Source: Terribacillus saccharophilus (GTDB lineage Bacteria > Bacillota > Bacilli > Bacillales > Amphibacillaceae). Taken from it: a stretch of 64,000 nucleotides of DNA. The stretch spans positions 1 through 64,000 of the forward strand of contig FOCD01000006.1 in NCBI GenBank assembly GCA_900110015.1, in the 5' to 3' direction. The position numbers were made by a program, and so were the translations under genes. The notes beneath the pieces are model-generated. The model worked only from the letters and a program-made list of their open reading frames with translations. It searched no databases and was not told where the DNA came from. Positions 14,534 through 23,849 of the stretch are shown in pieces; the first letter of the stretch is position 1; each line of letters opens with the position of its first letter.

Positions 14534-16576
14534 TTATTCTGCAAATTCAATCCAATTGTTTTCTGTGTTGTGTCTCACTTCAGCTTTCCAAGAGCCTCGT
14601 TTACTCTTAAGCGTCACTTTCACGACTTTTCCGGAAAGGAGCTTGGTAGCTTCGTTTTTCGTGATGTTACTCTTGCCTAGTTTGGCTAGTCCGTTCTTCC
14701 AAACCGTTATTTTGCAACCTTCCTTGTATCCGGAACAAGAATACCCCTTGCTGTTTTCGTAAATCGGCTTTTTACACTTCGGACATTCAACAATCACTTC
14801 TTTTGTGGCTGGTTTAGCTGAAGCCAAGGTCTTTACATTCCCTTTAATCTCCCGTGCAGTTTGCTGTAACAGCCCTTCCAGTTCCTCATAGAAGACCGTT
14901 GGAGACAGTTCATTCTGTTCAATCTGTGCCAACATCGATTCGAAGAATGCTGTCAGCTGCACACTATATAAGGAAAAATCGGATGGCATCATGCCAATGA
15001 GTTCCCGTCCAAGAGCCGTGGAAATGATTTGATTCTTGTTTTTCTCGATGAAGCCACGTTCCACCAACTTCTCGATGATGGCTGCCCTTGTTGCTGAAGT
15101 CCCGATTCCTTCTACAGTACGGATGACTTGTTTATCTGCCGTTCCTTCCAGGAACTTGGCTGCGTGTTCCATATCATTTAATAGTGTTCCTTCTGTGTAG
15201 CGCTGTGGTGGCTTCGTTTCCTTCTCAACCAACATGTATTCTCCTACATCCGACAGATCCGTGTGCTTCAGAGAAGCTTCCTGGAGTGCTTCGCCATACA
15301 GTGCCTTCCATCCGAGTGTAACCAAGACACTTTCCTTTGCCTTGAAGGTATGTTCTCCATCCTGGAAGGTCGCGACTGTTTCTTCCTTCTGTGCATATGG
15401 ATAGAATGCAGCCAAGAAGCGTGTCCGAATGACGTCATAGAGAATGGCCTCATCCCCTGCAAGGTTTTCAGCCACCTTGGACGTAATGATGATAGCTTCA
15501 TGATCCGTGACTTTTTCTGGATTGATAAAGGATGCTTCCATTTCGTATCCTTCGGACACAATCGTGTCTACCACCTCATTGCCTGTATGCTTCTGAAGCA
15601 ATGCCGGAAGCTCAGAACCGTTCGCGATGTACTGGGAGTTAGTACGTGGATACGTGACAACCTTTTTCTCATAGAGCTTCTGTGTGGTATTCAGGGTATG
15701 TTCTGCACCCCATTTGTACTTTTTGTTCATGTGTTTCTGAAGCTCCGTCAAGCTAAACAGCTTTTGTGGCTTCTCATCCTTCAGATTGGAAGTGATTGTG
15801 AAGTTGATGCGATTCGAAAGGGAATCCAGGATGATTTGCGCTTCTCCTTTCGGAAGATGCGTATCCTTATCCAGGACAAGTTCGTATTTCTCATCGTTCT
15901 TATCCATGGCAGCGATAGTGTAATGCACCACTTTGGAGAAGTTTTCAATCGTCTTATCACGACTTACCACCATTGCCAAAGTCGGTGTCTGTACGCGTCC
16001 AAGGGAAAGAACTTTTGGACTTTTACTTAATTTCGTCACCATCATCGTGGCGTTCATTCCAATCATCAAATCCGATTCCTCACGCAGTTTCGCTGCCATT
16101 GCTAACCCATCATATTCGGAACCGTCTTTTACATTGTGGAAGGCTTTCTGAAGTCCCTCTTGCGTCATGTCTTGAATCCATAGACGCTTCAACGGCTTCT
16201 TCACGCCACTTAAGCTGTAAATCTTCCGGAAGATGTGCTCGCCTTCTCTCCCGGCATCCGTTGCAATATAGATAAGGTCTGCCTTTTTCATAAGGGACAC
16301 AACCACATTGTATTGTTTCTTCACCTCAGGATTATCAATGACTGCCAATGGGATGTTCTTTTTGAAGAACGGCAGCTTATGCACGTTACCTCTCCAGCCC
16401 CAATCCTCATTGATGGTCTCTGGACTTACACAGCTTACCAGGTGACCGAAAGCATAGGTGAAAATCTTTCCGTCTTTTCCGATTAAATATCCTTGTGCTT
16501 TCTCATATCCTCCGGATATTGCCATTGCTAGGTCACTTGCTACACTTGGTTTCTCACATACAAATAGTTGACTCAT
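14534..16576 (-). CDS. topB: DNA topoisomerase III (type IA)
   Basis: 680 residues, the usual length. The N-terminal TOPRIM domain has FVCEKPSVA (4-12) and TDAGREGEHIF (about 106-116). The catalytic Tyr is in VVTYPRTNSQY near residue 309; LSLGRVQTPTLAMVV near 190 is the type IA hallmark. A C-terminal zinc ribbon (CPKCKKP, then a YSCSGYKEGC segment) binds single strands. Conjugative plasmids of Gram-positives often carry a TopB-like enzyme, thought to resolve single-stranded or catenated DNA during transfer. AGGGGG lies before ATG 16576. It follows the primase gene through a terminator hairpin. Confidence 0.95.
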   Translation of the reverse strand: MSQLFVCEKPSVASDLAMAISGGYEKAQGYLIGKDGKIFTYAFGHLVSCVSPETINEDWGWRGNVHKLPFFKKNIPLAVIDNPEVKKQYNVVVSLMKKADLIYIATDAGREGEHIFRKIYSLSGVKKPLKRLWIQDMTQEGLQKAFHNVKDGSEYDGLAMAAKLREESDLMIGMNATMMVTKLSKSPKVLSLGRVQTPTLAMVVSRDKTIENFSKVVHYTIAAMDKNDEKYELVLDKDTHLPKGEAQIILDSLSNRINFTITSNLKDEKPQKLFSLTELQKHMNKKYKWGAEHTLNTTQKLYEKKVVTYPRTNSQYIANGSELPALLQKHTGNEVVDTIVSEGYEMEASFINPEKVTDHEAIIITSKVAENLAGDEAILYDVIRTRFLAAFYPYAQKEETVATFQDGEHTFKAKESVLVTLGWKALYGEALQEASLKHTDLSDVGEYMLVEKETKPPQRYTEGTLLNDMEHAAKFLEGTADKQVIRTVEGIGTSATRAAIIEKLVERGFIEKNKNQIISTALGRELIGMMPSDFSLYSVQLTAFFESMLAQIEQNELSPTVFYEELEGLLQQTAREIKGNVKTLASAKPATKEVIVECPKCKKPIYENSKGYSCSGYKEGCKITVWKNGLAKLGKSNITKNEATKLLSGKVVKVTLKSKRGSWKAEVRHNTENNWIEFAE

Positions 16577-16600
16577 AATTTATTAACCCCCTGGAAAATT

Positions 16601-16624
16601 AAAAAGGCACTCCAATGAGTGCCT
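16601..16624 (-). terminator. Terminator between primase and topB
   Basis: Perfect 8-bp arms AGGCACTC (16605-16612) and GAGTGCCT (16617-16624), loop CAAT; the minus strand continues TTTTTAATTTT. Confidence 0.8.
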
Positions 16625-16637
16625 CAGTACTTGTTTT

Positions 16638-17681
16638 TTATAGTTCGAAGTCGTTAGTCATGTTTTTTTTTACGGCTGCTGAAGCAACTTGGGCTTTCAG
16701 CTCGTTATTCCAATCCCACTTTTCTTGCCCTTTTGGAAGATCCGGCATATCTACTTGGAATTCCAAGCTTTGACCATCCTTTCCTTTCACTTTCAACCCA
16801 AGATTACTCATCTTGTCGTTGAAATCACGACCTGCCTGGTCATTATCCACGCAAAGAGTGACGCCCTGTAATGCCCTGCCACTTTCCTTTAATTCCTTCA
16901 TGGTGTTCACCAGCGTCTTCAGGACTGTTTTCTCTTTCAGTCCATCCATACTCATCAACCGGCAGTTCGTTAAGTCCATTCTATTTAAGGAATAATAGCT
17001 CAACAGGTCAATCGGGGACTCAAAGAAATATAGCTTATCCGGATATCCCCTTGTGATGTTGAAACCACTGAAAGTGGCTTCCTCTGTCGTGGGCAGCACC
17101 TTCTTGAAGTAAGGACGGTCAGCGTGCATGCGCTTCTCTTCCGGAATTTCCCTTGTTCCCTGCAAGTTAGCACCGATGAGCTCCCCTTTATCTTTCCACT
17201 TAAAGACCACATTCTTATAACTGTCTTCCTTGATTAAGTCGGCCTGCATGAATTGCTGGACGACTTGAGGGTTAATTTTTCGGTCATGAACCAGGTAGTG
17301 ATAGGCATTATCGCTGCCATCGACTTCCTTCACGTCATAAAGGAATTTATCAGGGTAAGCATGTTTCGGCGCTTGGAAAGCTGATAGATCCTTTTCTCCC
17401 AAATCATTATTGATCTGCTTTACTGCTGCTTGAAAGGAAACGTTATGAACGTGCATCATGTATGTAACAGCATTACCCGAGACACTTCGGCTATTCCAGC
17501 TGAAATAGTTCTTCTTGGCATTCACCACAAGGCTGTCATAGTCTTGGTGCCGATAGAAATTATTTCCTTGGCTCTTTAACGGCTCCCCGATGGAAAGCAA
17601 GTATTCCAGGATATTGACGTTATTCGCACGTTCCTTTTCTTCAGCCGTCACAAAAAGCTTTTCTTGATTTACTGCTGCCAT
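16638..17681 (-). CDS. TOPRIM primase-like protein (DUF3991 plus TOPRIM)
   Basis: 347 residues. The N-terminal half resembles DUF3991 (a degenerate zinc/primase-associated region, with NNFYRHQDYDSLVV near 41-54). The C-terminal half is a TOPRIM domain: the acidic start FFESPIDLLSYYS near 214-226 and VDNDQAGRDF near 293-302. Such proteins are common in Gram-positive mobile elements and probably prime complementary-strand synthesis after transfer, in donor or recipient. The canonical CHC2 zinc-binding cysteines are absent. The gene sits 12 nt downstream of the coiled-coil gene within the operon. Confidence 0.82.
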   Translation of the reverse strand: MAAVNQEKLFVTAEEKERANNVNILEYLLSIGEPLKSQGNNFYRHQDYDSLVVNAKKNYFSWNSRSVSGNAVTYMMHVHNVSFQAAVKQINNDLGEKDLSAFQAPKHAYPDKFLYDVKEVDGSDNAYHYLVHDRKINPQVVQQFMQADLIKEDSYKNVVFKWKDKGELIGANLQGTREIPEEKRMHADRPYFKKVLPTTEEATFSGFNITRGYPDKLYFFESPIDLLSYYSLNRMDLTNCRLMSMDGLKEKTVLKTLVNTMKELKESGRALQGVTLCVDNDQAGRDFNDKMSNLGLKVKGKDGQSLEFQVDMPDLPKGQEKWDWNNELKAQVASAAVKKNMTNDFEL

Positions 17682-17693
17682 CTAGAATCCCCC

Positions 17694-19163
17694 TTAGAAT
17701 TGATTCATCAGACCGTCAATTTGAGCTTTCACACTGTCGAATATGGGAATGCCGTTACCCAAGTCGAAATAGTACACCACACTCAATACCAAGGCGACAA
17801 ACACAACCAGGGCGAGGACATTCTTCAAAGGCTTCAGAGAAGGACTCCGAAACTTCCTCGTCTTCTCAGCCCGGTAACGCTCTTCGATGCGCACCTGCTT
17901 TTCAGCTTCCCTGGATTGCTGCCTTGCTTGTTTCTTCAATTCCTTTTCCTGTATCAACTTATCTTTTTTCAGTTCATCCATGAACTTAATTTTTTCCGTG
18001 GTTAGTTTCGCTTCAAAATCCATCTTCTTGCTTAGCTGTTCCTGCTTCTCCTGCTTGGCAGCCTTTCGGCTTGCCTGATGGTCTCTTGCAAGTTTGTAAG
18101 CACGCTTACTGCCCTTTACGGAAGCTTTCGCTGTGAACTTGATCGCTTGCCCGGAGTAGTTCTTTACAGCCTCAAAATCGAGCTCCTGAAGCCTTTCCTT
18201 CATAGTAAGTTTTGGAACCACAGTAGCTGCCGTTTGCATACTTGCTGAAGCAACCCCAGGATGACTGATAGGAACATCCATAGAGTTTGGAATCGGCTGT
18301 TGTGGTGGCTCCTTATATTCTGAAAGCTTTTGTTGATGCTGTACTTCTTCTATTTCACTCTCAGCCTTTAGAACGTTCGCTTGCCTTTCGGCTTCATTCT
18401 TTAGTTCTTCTGCTTCCTGAAGCTCTTTTTTTCGTTGCAAGAGATCTTTCTGAATTTCGGCTTCGATATTTGCCAGATCAACTTGAGACGTTTTCGCTTC
18501 ATCCTCCACTTGTTTTAAACGCTGTTCATGTTCTTCTTTTTTCCTTCTATCCTGTTCTCGCTTTTCTTCCATTCGCTGCTGATACTCTTGCTTCTCTTCT
18601 TCGAGCTTTCGTAAGGCTTCAAGTCGTTGTGATTCCTTGAATGCTTCTTCCTTCTCCTTCTGTTGAAGGGCTTTCTCCAAGGCTTTTTTTTCATCCTGGA
18701 TGGCTTTCATCTTTCGTTGGTATTCTATATCCCGTTGCATACGCTCTTTTTCATCGTTCTTGAGCTGTTGCTGGATATCGTTCTTCTCTGTCTTCAGTTG
18801 TTCGAGCTTGGCTTTTTCCTCAACGTGATTATTAAAGGAAATATCGACTTCCGTTTCCTCAACGGATTTTGATTCAACGCCAGATACATAGTCCACGACT
18901 TCCTTCGGGATATTATTAGCTTTCCGAATGACCTGGAAGATGCTTTCACTATCTTGACTAATGTTGAATCGGGCGTTAAAAATGCTTTCGCCCGATTCGA
19001 TGTTGATGATTCGATATCTCAATTTGATTTGTTGTCCAGTTTGTTTATATTTCATTAGTGCTTCAAGCAGCATGTCATTTGCCTTTGAGAAGGTCAAAGG
19101 ATGGTCATATTCCATCTTCGGTATTTCAACCTCAGACATTTGCCTTAACGTAATCAAATACAT
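17694..19163 (-). CDS. Coiled-coil transfer protein with C-terminal membrane anchor
   Basis: 489 residues. An N-terminal folded region (1-115) is followed by about 150 residues of Glu/Lys/Gln-rich coiled coil (about 118-270, with many KEEE and EKQE repeats). A Pro-containing linker, a basic region rich in Lys/Ala/Arg (about 325-430) and a single membrane helix near the C-terminus (VLALVVFVALVLSVVYYF) complete it. It lies in the same operon as VirB6 and VirD4 homologues. I do not recognise a family; a membrane-tethered cytosolic scaffold for the channel or relaxosome is plausible. Confidence 0.65.
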   Translation of the reverse strand: MYLITLRQMSEVEIPKMEYDHPLTFSKANDMLLEALMKYKQTGQQIKLRYRIINIESGESIFNARFNISQDSESIFQVIRKANNIPKEVVDYVSGVESKSVEETEVDISFNNHVEEKAKLEQLKTEKNDIQQQLKNDEKERMQRDIEYQRKMKAIQDEKKALEKALQQKEKEEAFKESQRLEALRKLEEEKQEYQQRMEEKREQDRRKKEEHEQRLKQVEDEAKTSQVDLANIEAEIQKDLLQRKKELQEAEELKNEAERQANVLKAESEIEEVQHQQKLSEYKEPPQQPIPNSMDVPISHPGVASASMQTAATVVPKLTMKERLQELDFEAVKNYSGQAIKFTAKASVKGSKRAYKLARDHQASRKAAKQEKQEQLSKKMDFEAKLTTEKIKFMDELKKDKLIQEKELKKQARQQSREAEKQVRIEERYRAEKTRKFRSPSLKPLKNVLALVVFVALVLSVVYYFDLGNGIPIFDSVKAQIDGLMNQF

Positions 19164-19176
19164 TGTTGTTACCCCC

Positions 19177-20070
19177 TTACTTCAACTTGCCAATCATTTT
19201 CTGCATTAGCATACTGGAAGCCATAGAGCCCATCCGTCCAGTACCTCTATGAACGCCCTGCGCACTGCCCCCTCCGTACCACATATTCTTTAGAACGGAA
19301 GGTGTCTTGATGATAAGTGCACCTGCACCAACTGCCAAAAGTAAAGTAGCAGGTAAATCAGCTTCTGGTGGCTGTTTTGCAAAAATAATATTGATGATAA
19401 GTGTTACTAGAAATACTTTGATTAACATTGCCGTGACCATGGAAAGAAGTTCTCTCCACCAGACTTGGAAATAGTTATTGTCATCTGCAATCAAAGATAG
19501 TGCGACTGGCCCCGTCAGTATCATCATAACGACAAAATCGGCATAGAAAATACATAGCGAGTATAGGAAGGCAATGAAGACCACCAAGAAGAAAATCCCT
19601 ACTAGTATTAGAACGATTCCTCCCCCACCCAAGAGTGCTCCCACTACTGTAAGTGTCTTCGTTGGATCAAAATCTTTGGTTGTCATACCTACAAAATCTT
19701 CTGCTATCGGAAGAGATATATCTACAAATAACTTTTGCAAAATCCAGGGCAGGATCATTATAGCCCCTGCACTTTTAACCGTCCGTAACAGGATTTCATC
19801 CAAGGGATATTGTTGTGTTCCATTTTGTGTATTCACGATGTATTCAATAATCTTATAGAGCACAAGAACAACGGCAAATATACTAGTTAATCCTCCAAGA
19901 TAATCTAATACTTCCTTAACGAATTCGTTTTCCGGTAGGTTGTAAGCTAATTTAACCATCCAATCCAGGCTCCATTCCATTACATCTTCTACCCAACCAG
20001 TGACTGTTTCTTCTATGACCTCTTGGAACTTACTTCCGACTTTATCTGAAGCCCAATCTAAAAAACCCAC
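19177..20070 (-). CDS. VirB6/TrbL-like polytopic channel protein
   Basis: 297 residues with an amphipathic N-terminus and five or six membrane segments (for example LTSIFAVVLVLYKIIEYIV, GGIVLILVGIFFLVVFIAFL and TLLLAVGAGALII), ending in a Gly/Met-rich tail with GRMGSMASS. This matches the VirB6/TrbL/TrsL family that forms the inner-membrane part of type IV secretion channels. It abuts the VirD4 ATPase gene with no gap. Family members are weakly conserved, so the call leans on topology and context. Confidence 0.75.
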   Translation of the reverse strand: MGFLDWASDKVGSKFQEVIEETVTGWVEDVMEWSLDWMVKLAYNLPENEFVKEVLDYLGGLTSIFAVVLVLYKIIEYIVNTQNGTQQYPLDEILLRTVKSAGAIMILPWILQKLFVDISLPIAEDFVGMTTKDFDPTKTLTVVGALLGGGGIVLILVGIFFLVVFIAFLYSLCIFYADFVVMMILTGPVALSLIADDNNYFQVWWRELLSMVTAMLIKVFLVTLIINIIFAKQPPEADLPATLLLAVGAGALIIKTPSVLKNMWYGGGSAQGVHRGTGRMGSMASSMLMQKMIGKLK

Positions 20071-21729
20071 TTAAATCACCTCACTTTTCTTTTCCGTTTC
20101 CTCGTCGTCCAGAGCATCCAGGGCATCTATTGAGTTTTGGTACATCTCTTGCTCCTGCATTTGTGCCCATATATCAGCTTGATCTTGAGCAGCATCTTCT
20201 TGCTCTTCAATATCAGATTTTTGTCTTTCCTGCGCTGCAAGTAATCTATCCTGACGCTCTTGCTCTATCGCATGTGCTTCACGTATCTTCTCCTGGTGCT
20301 CTTGTTCCTTCTTCTCCAGAAGAGTTTCATGGGCTGCCACTGTCTGCTCATATTCCTTCATGGATGCCTCGCTCGTTTTTCTTTGATACTCCATCTGAGA
20401 CACCTCATACTTATCAGCTAAGCCAGGGAACAACACGAATTGCTTTGCTTTCTTCGCCTTGATCGGATACTTACCAGCGATGAGCACCAGGCTATCATCT
20501 TCTGACATCGTCAGGATTTCATCGGAATTCATCAAAGAGCGTTGAGAGAAGGAATAGTTGGAACTGCTGGAAGAACTACCGGACTTACCTCTTGAAAGTG
20601 AGCTACCTCCGGTCTCGACTTTGACTGTGGTTTTCCCCATTAAGTTGCTGAAGTAATTGGCTGTCGTGTCATTAACGTTTCCCAGGCAAATCTTGATGGC
20701 ACAGTTACCAAGAATAGATTCGGCTTTGTCCTTACCGTACTTGTCCATCAATTGCGTGTTGTTCTGTAAGATGGTGCAACAAGCAATTCGATAACCCCGG
20801 CAGGTTGCCAAGAATATCTCGTAGTTATCGAATTTTCCCAGATTCGGGAACTCATCCAGAAGCAAAACTACCGGAACTGGAAGCTTCGCATTATTCTTGT
20901 CTCCCAAGATATAAAGCTCCTGGAATAGCTGCGTAAAGAACAAATTAATAAGCCCCTCCCATGTCGTGTCCATTGTTGGAATTAATACATAAAGAGCGAC
21001 TTTTTTTGTACCGATATCTTCAAAGAAGAAGTCGTTATTTTTCGTGAAGTTGGCAACATCGTCATCCACATAATCCCCAATTGTCGTAAGTAAGCTGATG
21101 ATGATACTTGCACGGGTCTTCTCTTGCGATTTTTTAAAACCTAGCTCGTAACTCCGACGTGCTGGGTGCATCTTATCCAGTTCCATGAACTTCTCATCCA
21201 GTTCACTTTCTCCGTCCTCGTTCACTTCCGGGTCAAACTCCTGAAGGAAATCCAAGATCCCCTCCATATTCCTTTTATCTGGATGGAACTCTGTCCGGAC
21301 ATAAAGAATCAATGCCTTCAGTAGACCCAATTGAGCGTTGAACCAGATGTCTTTTCGTTTTGGATCATTCTTAGCACTGACAATCGTGTTGGCAACTGTC
21401 GTCGCGTCCAAATCCTTCCGGACATAACCGAAAGGATTGTAATGGTCGGAAATCGCCATGTTCTTGAAGTTCACAACCCTTACTTCATATCCTTGTGCTT
21501 CCTTGATTTTGGCTGTCTTTTCGTAAATCTCCCCTTTAGGGTCTGTCACGACAATACTCGCATCCGTGATGTTAATCATGTTCGTCAGGACAAAAGACTG
21601 TGTCTTCATGGAACCAGGCCCACCGACTACGAACATATTTCGATTTGGTAATTTACTTGTTTCGTGCTGAATTAGCGCCTTATCGTTCTTGATTCCCATT
21701 ACGATTCCACTTGCTTTGCTTTCTGCCAT
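20071..21729 (-). CDS. virD4: Type IV coupling protein ATPase (VirD4/TraG), cytosolic part
   Basis: 552 residues. Walker A GGPGSMKTQSF is at 36-46 and Walker B VVLLLDEFPNLGKF near 265-278; a QNNTQLMDKYGK segment and the distal CLGNVNDTTANYFS region fit the TraG/VirD4 family. The C-terminal 150 residues are a Gln/Glu-rich coiled region ending in acidic residues, likely a substrate- or partner-binding tail. The membrane segments normally at the N-terminus are missing and are encoded separately by the preceding gene. It recruits the relaxase-DNA complex to the secretion channel. Confidence 0.92.
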   Translation of the reverse strand: MAESKASGIVMGIKNDKALIQHETSKLPNRNMFVVGGPGSMKTQSFVLTNMINITDASIVVTDPKGEIYEKTAKIKEAQGYEVRVVNFKNMAISDHYNPFGYVRKDLDATTVANTIVSAKNDPKRKDIWFNAQLGLLKALILYVRTEFHPDKRNMEGILDFLQEFDPEVNEDGESELDEKFMELDKMHPARRSYELGFKKSQEKTRASIIISLLTTIGDYVDDDVANFTKNNDFFFEDIGTKKVALYVLIPTMDTTWEGLINLFFTQLFQELYILGDKNNAKLPVPVVLLLDEFPNLGKFDNYEIFLATCRGYRIACCTILQNNTQLMDKYGKDKAESILGNCAIKICLGNVNDTTANYFSNLMGKTTVKVETGGSSLSRGKSGSSSSSSNYSFSQRSLMNSDEILTMSEDDSLVLIAGKYPIKAKKAKQFVLFPGLADKYEVSQMEYQRKTSEASMKEYEQTVAAHETLLEKKEQEHQEKIREAHAIEQERQDRLLAAQERQKSDIEEQEDAAQDQADIWAQMQEQEMYQNSIDALDALDDEETEKKSEVI

Positions 21730-21730
21730 G

Positions 21731-22147
21731 TTACTTCACCTCATTAAGTGTCTTTTGTATTTCGTTCCTTAGTTGGTTGGAAGGAATAACTGTTATCTGT
21801 TCCGGCATTTTGAAAATCTCCTCGTTCTTTGCCCAGCGAGAAGAGCCCTGTACCCCGTATTTCTCTCCAACGTTTTGATAGTCTTTGTGACGAGTCTTGT
21901 ATATAAGGTAAACAAACAAAACAAGCATTGCGCCTAGAGAGATGTACAGCAAGGGATTAGCAACCTCATACATTTTTTGAATGTTTCCGATTGGATGAAG
22001 AACAGTATCTAAGGCATATTCCGTAACGGCTTCTCCACTAAAATCTTGCTTATTTTCGGCTATAAAAGGAATGAACCCAGCAATAAATAAAGCAAGATAG
22101 AAAAGGACAATAAAAAGAAAGGCGAAAATGCTTATTTTTAGTTTCAT
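21731..22147 (-). CDS. Separate membrane domain of the coupling protein
   Basis: 138 residues: two membrane helices (about 5-27 and 71-92) and a short cytosolic tail with YGVQGSSRWAKNEEIF near 108-123. A GSSRWAxxxEI motif is characteristic of the N-terminal region of TraG/VirD4 proteins just before the nucleotide-binding domain. It ends 1 nt before the VirD4 ATPase start, which has its own GAGGTG ribosome site. The coupling protein therefore appears split into two adjacent genes rather than broken by a frameshift; the products presumably reassemble. Confidence 0.8.
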   Translation of the reverse strand: MKLKISIFAFLFIVLFYLALFIAGFIPFIAENKQDFSGEAVTEYALDTVLHPIGNIQKMYEVANPLLYISLGAMLVLFVYLIYKTRHKDYQNVGEKYGVQGSSRWAKNEEIFKMPEQITVIPSNQLRNEIQKTLNEVK

Positions 22148-22157
22148 ATTAGTTTCC

Positions 22158-22742
22158 TCAGCTTTCTGTCATGGGTGAAAATGTTCCCAATGATTCTAAA
22201 TGTACAATTTTCTGTTTTCCATCCACTTCCTTGACTTCCACTTGGAATAGCGAGGTCACAGGTGGGTTTTCCACTCCTTCAATCGTGTACACGGTTTCCA
22301 ATAAGACCAGTCCACTTAAAACCTTATTATCTGTACTCAAGTAAAGATTCAGGTCACTGACCTCACTTTGAAATTCTGCTTTTGGTGTAGATGGGATTCC
22401 AGCTGCTGTCAACTGTCCATAAACGGAATCGTCGACATACTGCTTGATCTTCTCAAAACGCGCTTCATAACTAGCATTGTTGTAATCAAACTGTGTTTGG
22501 AAGAAATCCTCTACAACCTTCCTCGACTCTCCATCAGTTTCCAGTTGATTATTGATGAGTGTTCCTTCGGCTTCATCCAGGCTTCCCTGAATATGGTCCA
22601 CCTTAGATGTAAGTTCCTCATTCTTGCTTTGTAAGTCTTCGACCTGATTTCCTTTGTCACTCACATTGAAGCCGAGTGCAGCATTGGCGAATAACGAGAT
22701 TAAAAGCGCTATAGATAGCGCCACGACAACTTTTAAATTCAT
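22158..22742 (-). CDS. VirB8-like (NTF2-fold) bitopic transfer protein
   Basis: 194 residues: one N-terminal membrane helix (about 4-25), a short coiled-coil stalk (about 32-60) and an extracytoplasmic domain of about 125 residues with alternating helix and strand, including VVEDFFQTQFDYNN and LVLLETVYTIEG. This layout is that of VirB8/TcpC/TraM-like proteins of Gram-positive type IV systems. Sequence conservation in that family is poor, so the identification is structural and contextual. It overlaps the preceding WxL-interacting gene by 4 nt. Confidence 0.6.
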   Translation of the reverse strand: MNLKVVVALSIALLISLFANAALGFNVSDKGNQVEDLQSKNEELTSKVDHIQGSLDEAEGTLINNQLETDGESRKVVEDFFQTQFDYNNASYEARFEKIKQYVDDSVYGQLTAAGIPSTPKAEFQSEVSDLNLYLSTDNKVLSGLVLLETVYTIEGVENPPVTSLFQVEVKEVDGKQKIVHLESLGTFSPMTES

Positions 22743-23827
22743 GCGATTTCCTCCGTTTTTTCTTCATTTTTGTTTTCCTCGTTCTTTTTCTTCTTTTTCC
22801 TTCTATAAATCAGGAAGAAGATGAAGAATATCAAAGGAATTAAAAAGAATGGCAACACCCAATAGGCAGCCCCATTCTTCTCTAAAGGTATTTTCAATGT
22901 AGTAAGCAGTGCATCGAGACCGGCTTCTTCATCCTTATACTCGATGACTTTCTCAAACTGCTGTACCTGTGTTTCCCCGTTTTGATCCATATAGGTTACT
23001 TCGCCTTTCAGGGTGTATGGCCTATCCTTGAGTAGTTCCTCGTATTCATACGGTATCGCAAAGTTCGTTTTTGTCATTGGTGCATAATCAAATGAAGTTT
23101 CGGAAGAGAATAGTTTCTTTCCTTCAAGATCCACTTCATATGCAAGATTAATGTCTTGCATAAGGATGGGACTATTCAATATGATGGGCAGCCGAAACAC
23201 GTAATAACTTGGCATTGTATCCAGGAAGGCGTCCCCAACCCGGAAGTCTGGCTGGCTCTCATCCGAAGAGAAATTTATCGCTATCCCATACACGCTGTTG
23301 ATTTGATTGGTAATCTCTAAGGATATACCTTCTTGATTGGCGTTCTCTTTCCCACTTTCTGATTGAAAGCTTACAGCTCCAAGCAATGTTCCTTCTTGCT
23401 TGTCTACCTGGACATTCACACTGACTACCTGTGTCTGTCCACTTTCTAAAGTGATAGATTCCGGAGCTTCAGCATATCTCTGAAATTCGTAATCCTCGTC
23501 GACTATCGTGTTGTCCTTTGTTTCTTCAGCCCTGTACTCGATGACTCCATTGGCTGAGGTATAGGCATTCAGGATATTGACATCTATCACTTGTATTGAG
23601 TCAGTTGTGTTTCTTACTTTGTATCGCAACTCCTGGGATATGGAGTTTTTATCAGTAGTGACCGAAATGTAGTTCTCAATGTTCTTGTCCTGATTGCTTG
23701 GTAAAACAGGATCCACTGTGAATGGCATTCCACTCGAATCTTCAGCGAATACATGATGGCTGCCACTTGCGATTACAGCTGTAAATGCTATGGCTAAAGT
23801 GAATAGAATCGAGACTAACTTCTTCAT
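22739..23827 (-). CDS. WxL-interacting protein (DUF916/DUF3324) with membrane anchor
   Basis: 362 residues: signal peptide (1-28), then PFTVDPVLPSNQ near 35-46, which marks the peptidoglycan-binding WxLIP domain (DUF916). A second beta-rich domain (DUF3324-like, about 175-300) precedes a C-terminal membrane helix (VLPFFLIPLIFFIFFLIY) and a Lys/Glu tail. WxLIP proteins hold WxL-domain proteins at the cell wall. Two WxL proteins are encoded directly downstream in transcription order nearby, forming the classical three-gene cluster, here inside a conjugation operon. Confidence 0.85.
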   Translation of the reverse strand: MKKLVSILFTLAIAFTAVIASGSHHVFAEDSSGMPFTVDPVLPSNQDKNIENYISVTTDKNSISQELRYKVRNTTDSIQVIDVNILNAYTSANGVIEYRAEETKDNTIVDEDYEFQRYAEAPESITLESGQTQVVSVNVQVDKQEGTLLGAVSFQSESGKENANQEGISLEITNQINSVYGIAINFSSDESQPDFRVGDAFLDTMPSYYVFRLPIILNSPILMQDINLAYEVDLEGKKLFSSETSFDYAPMTKTNFAIPYEYEELLKDRPYTLKGEVTYMDQNGETQVQQFEKVIEYKDEEAGLDALLTTLKIPLEKNGAAYWVLPFFLIPLIFFIFFLIYRRKKKKKNEENKNEEKTEEIA

Positions 23828-23849
23828 CCTTCGTCCTCCTTTTTCTTTT

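Noticed and set aside
15263-16030. Plus-strand frame of 255 residues
   Set aside because: Fully antisense to topB, whose catalytic motifs are intact.
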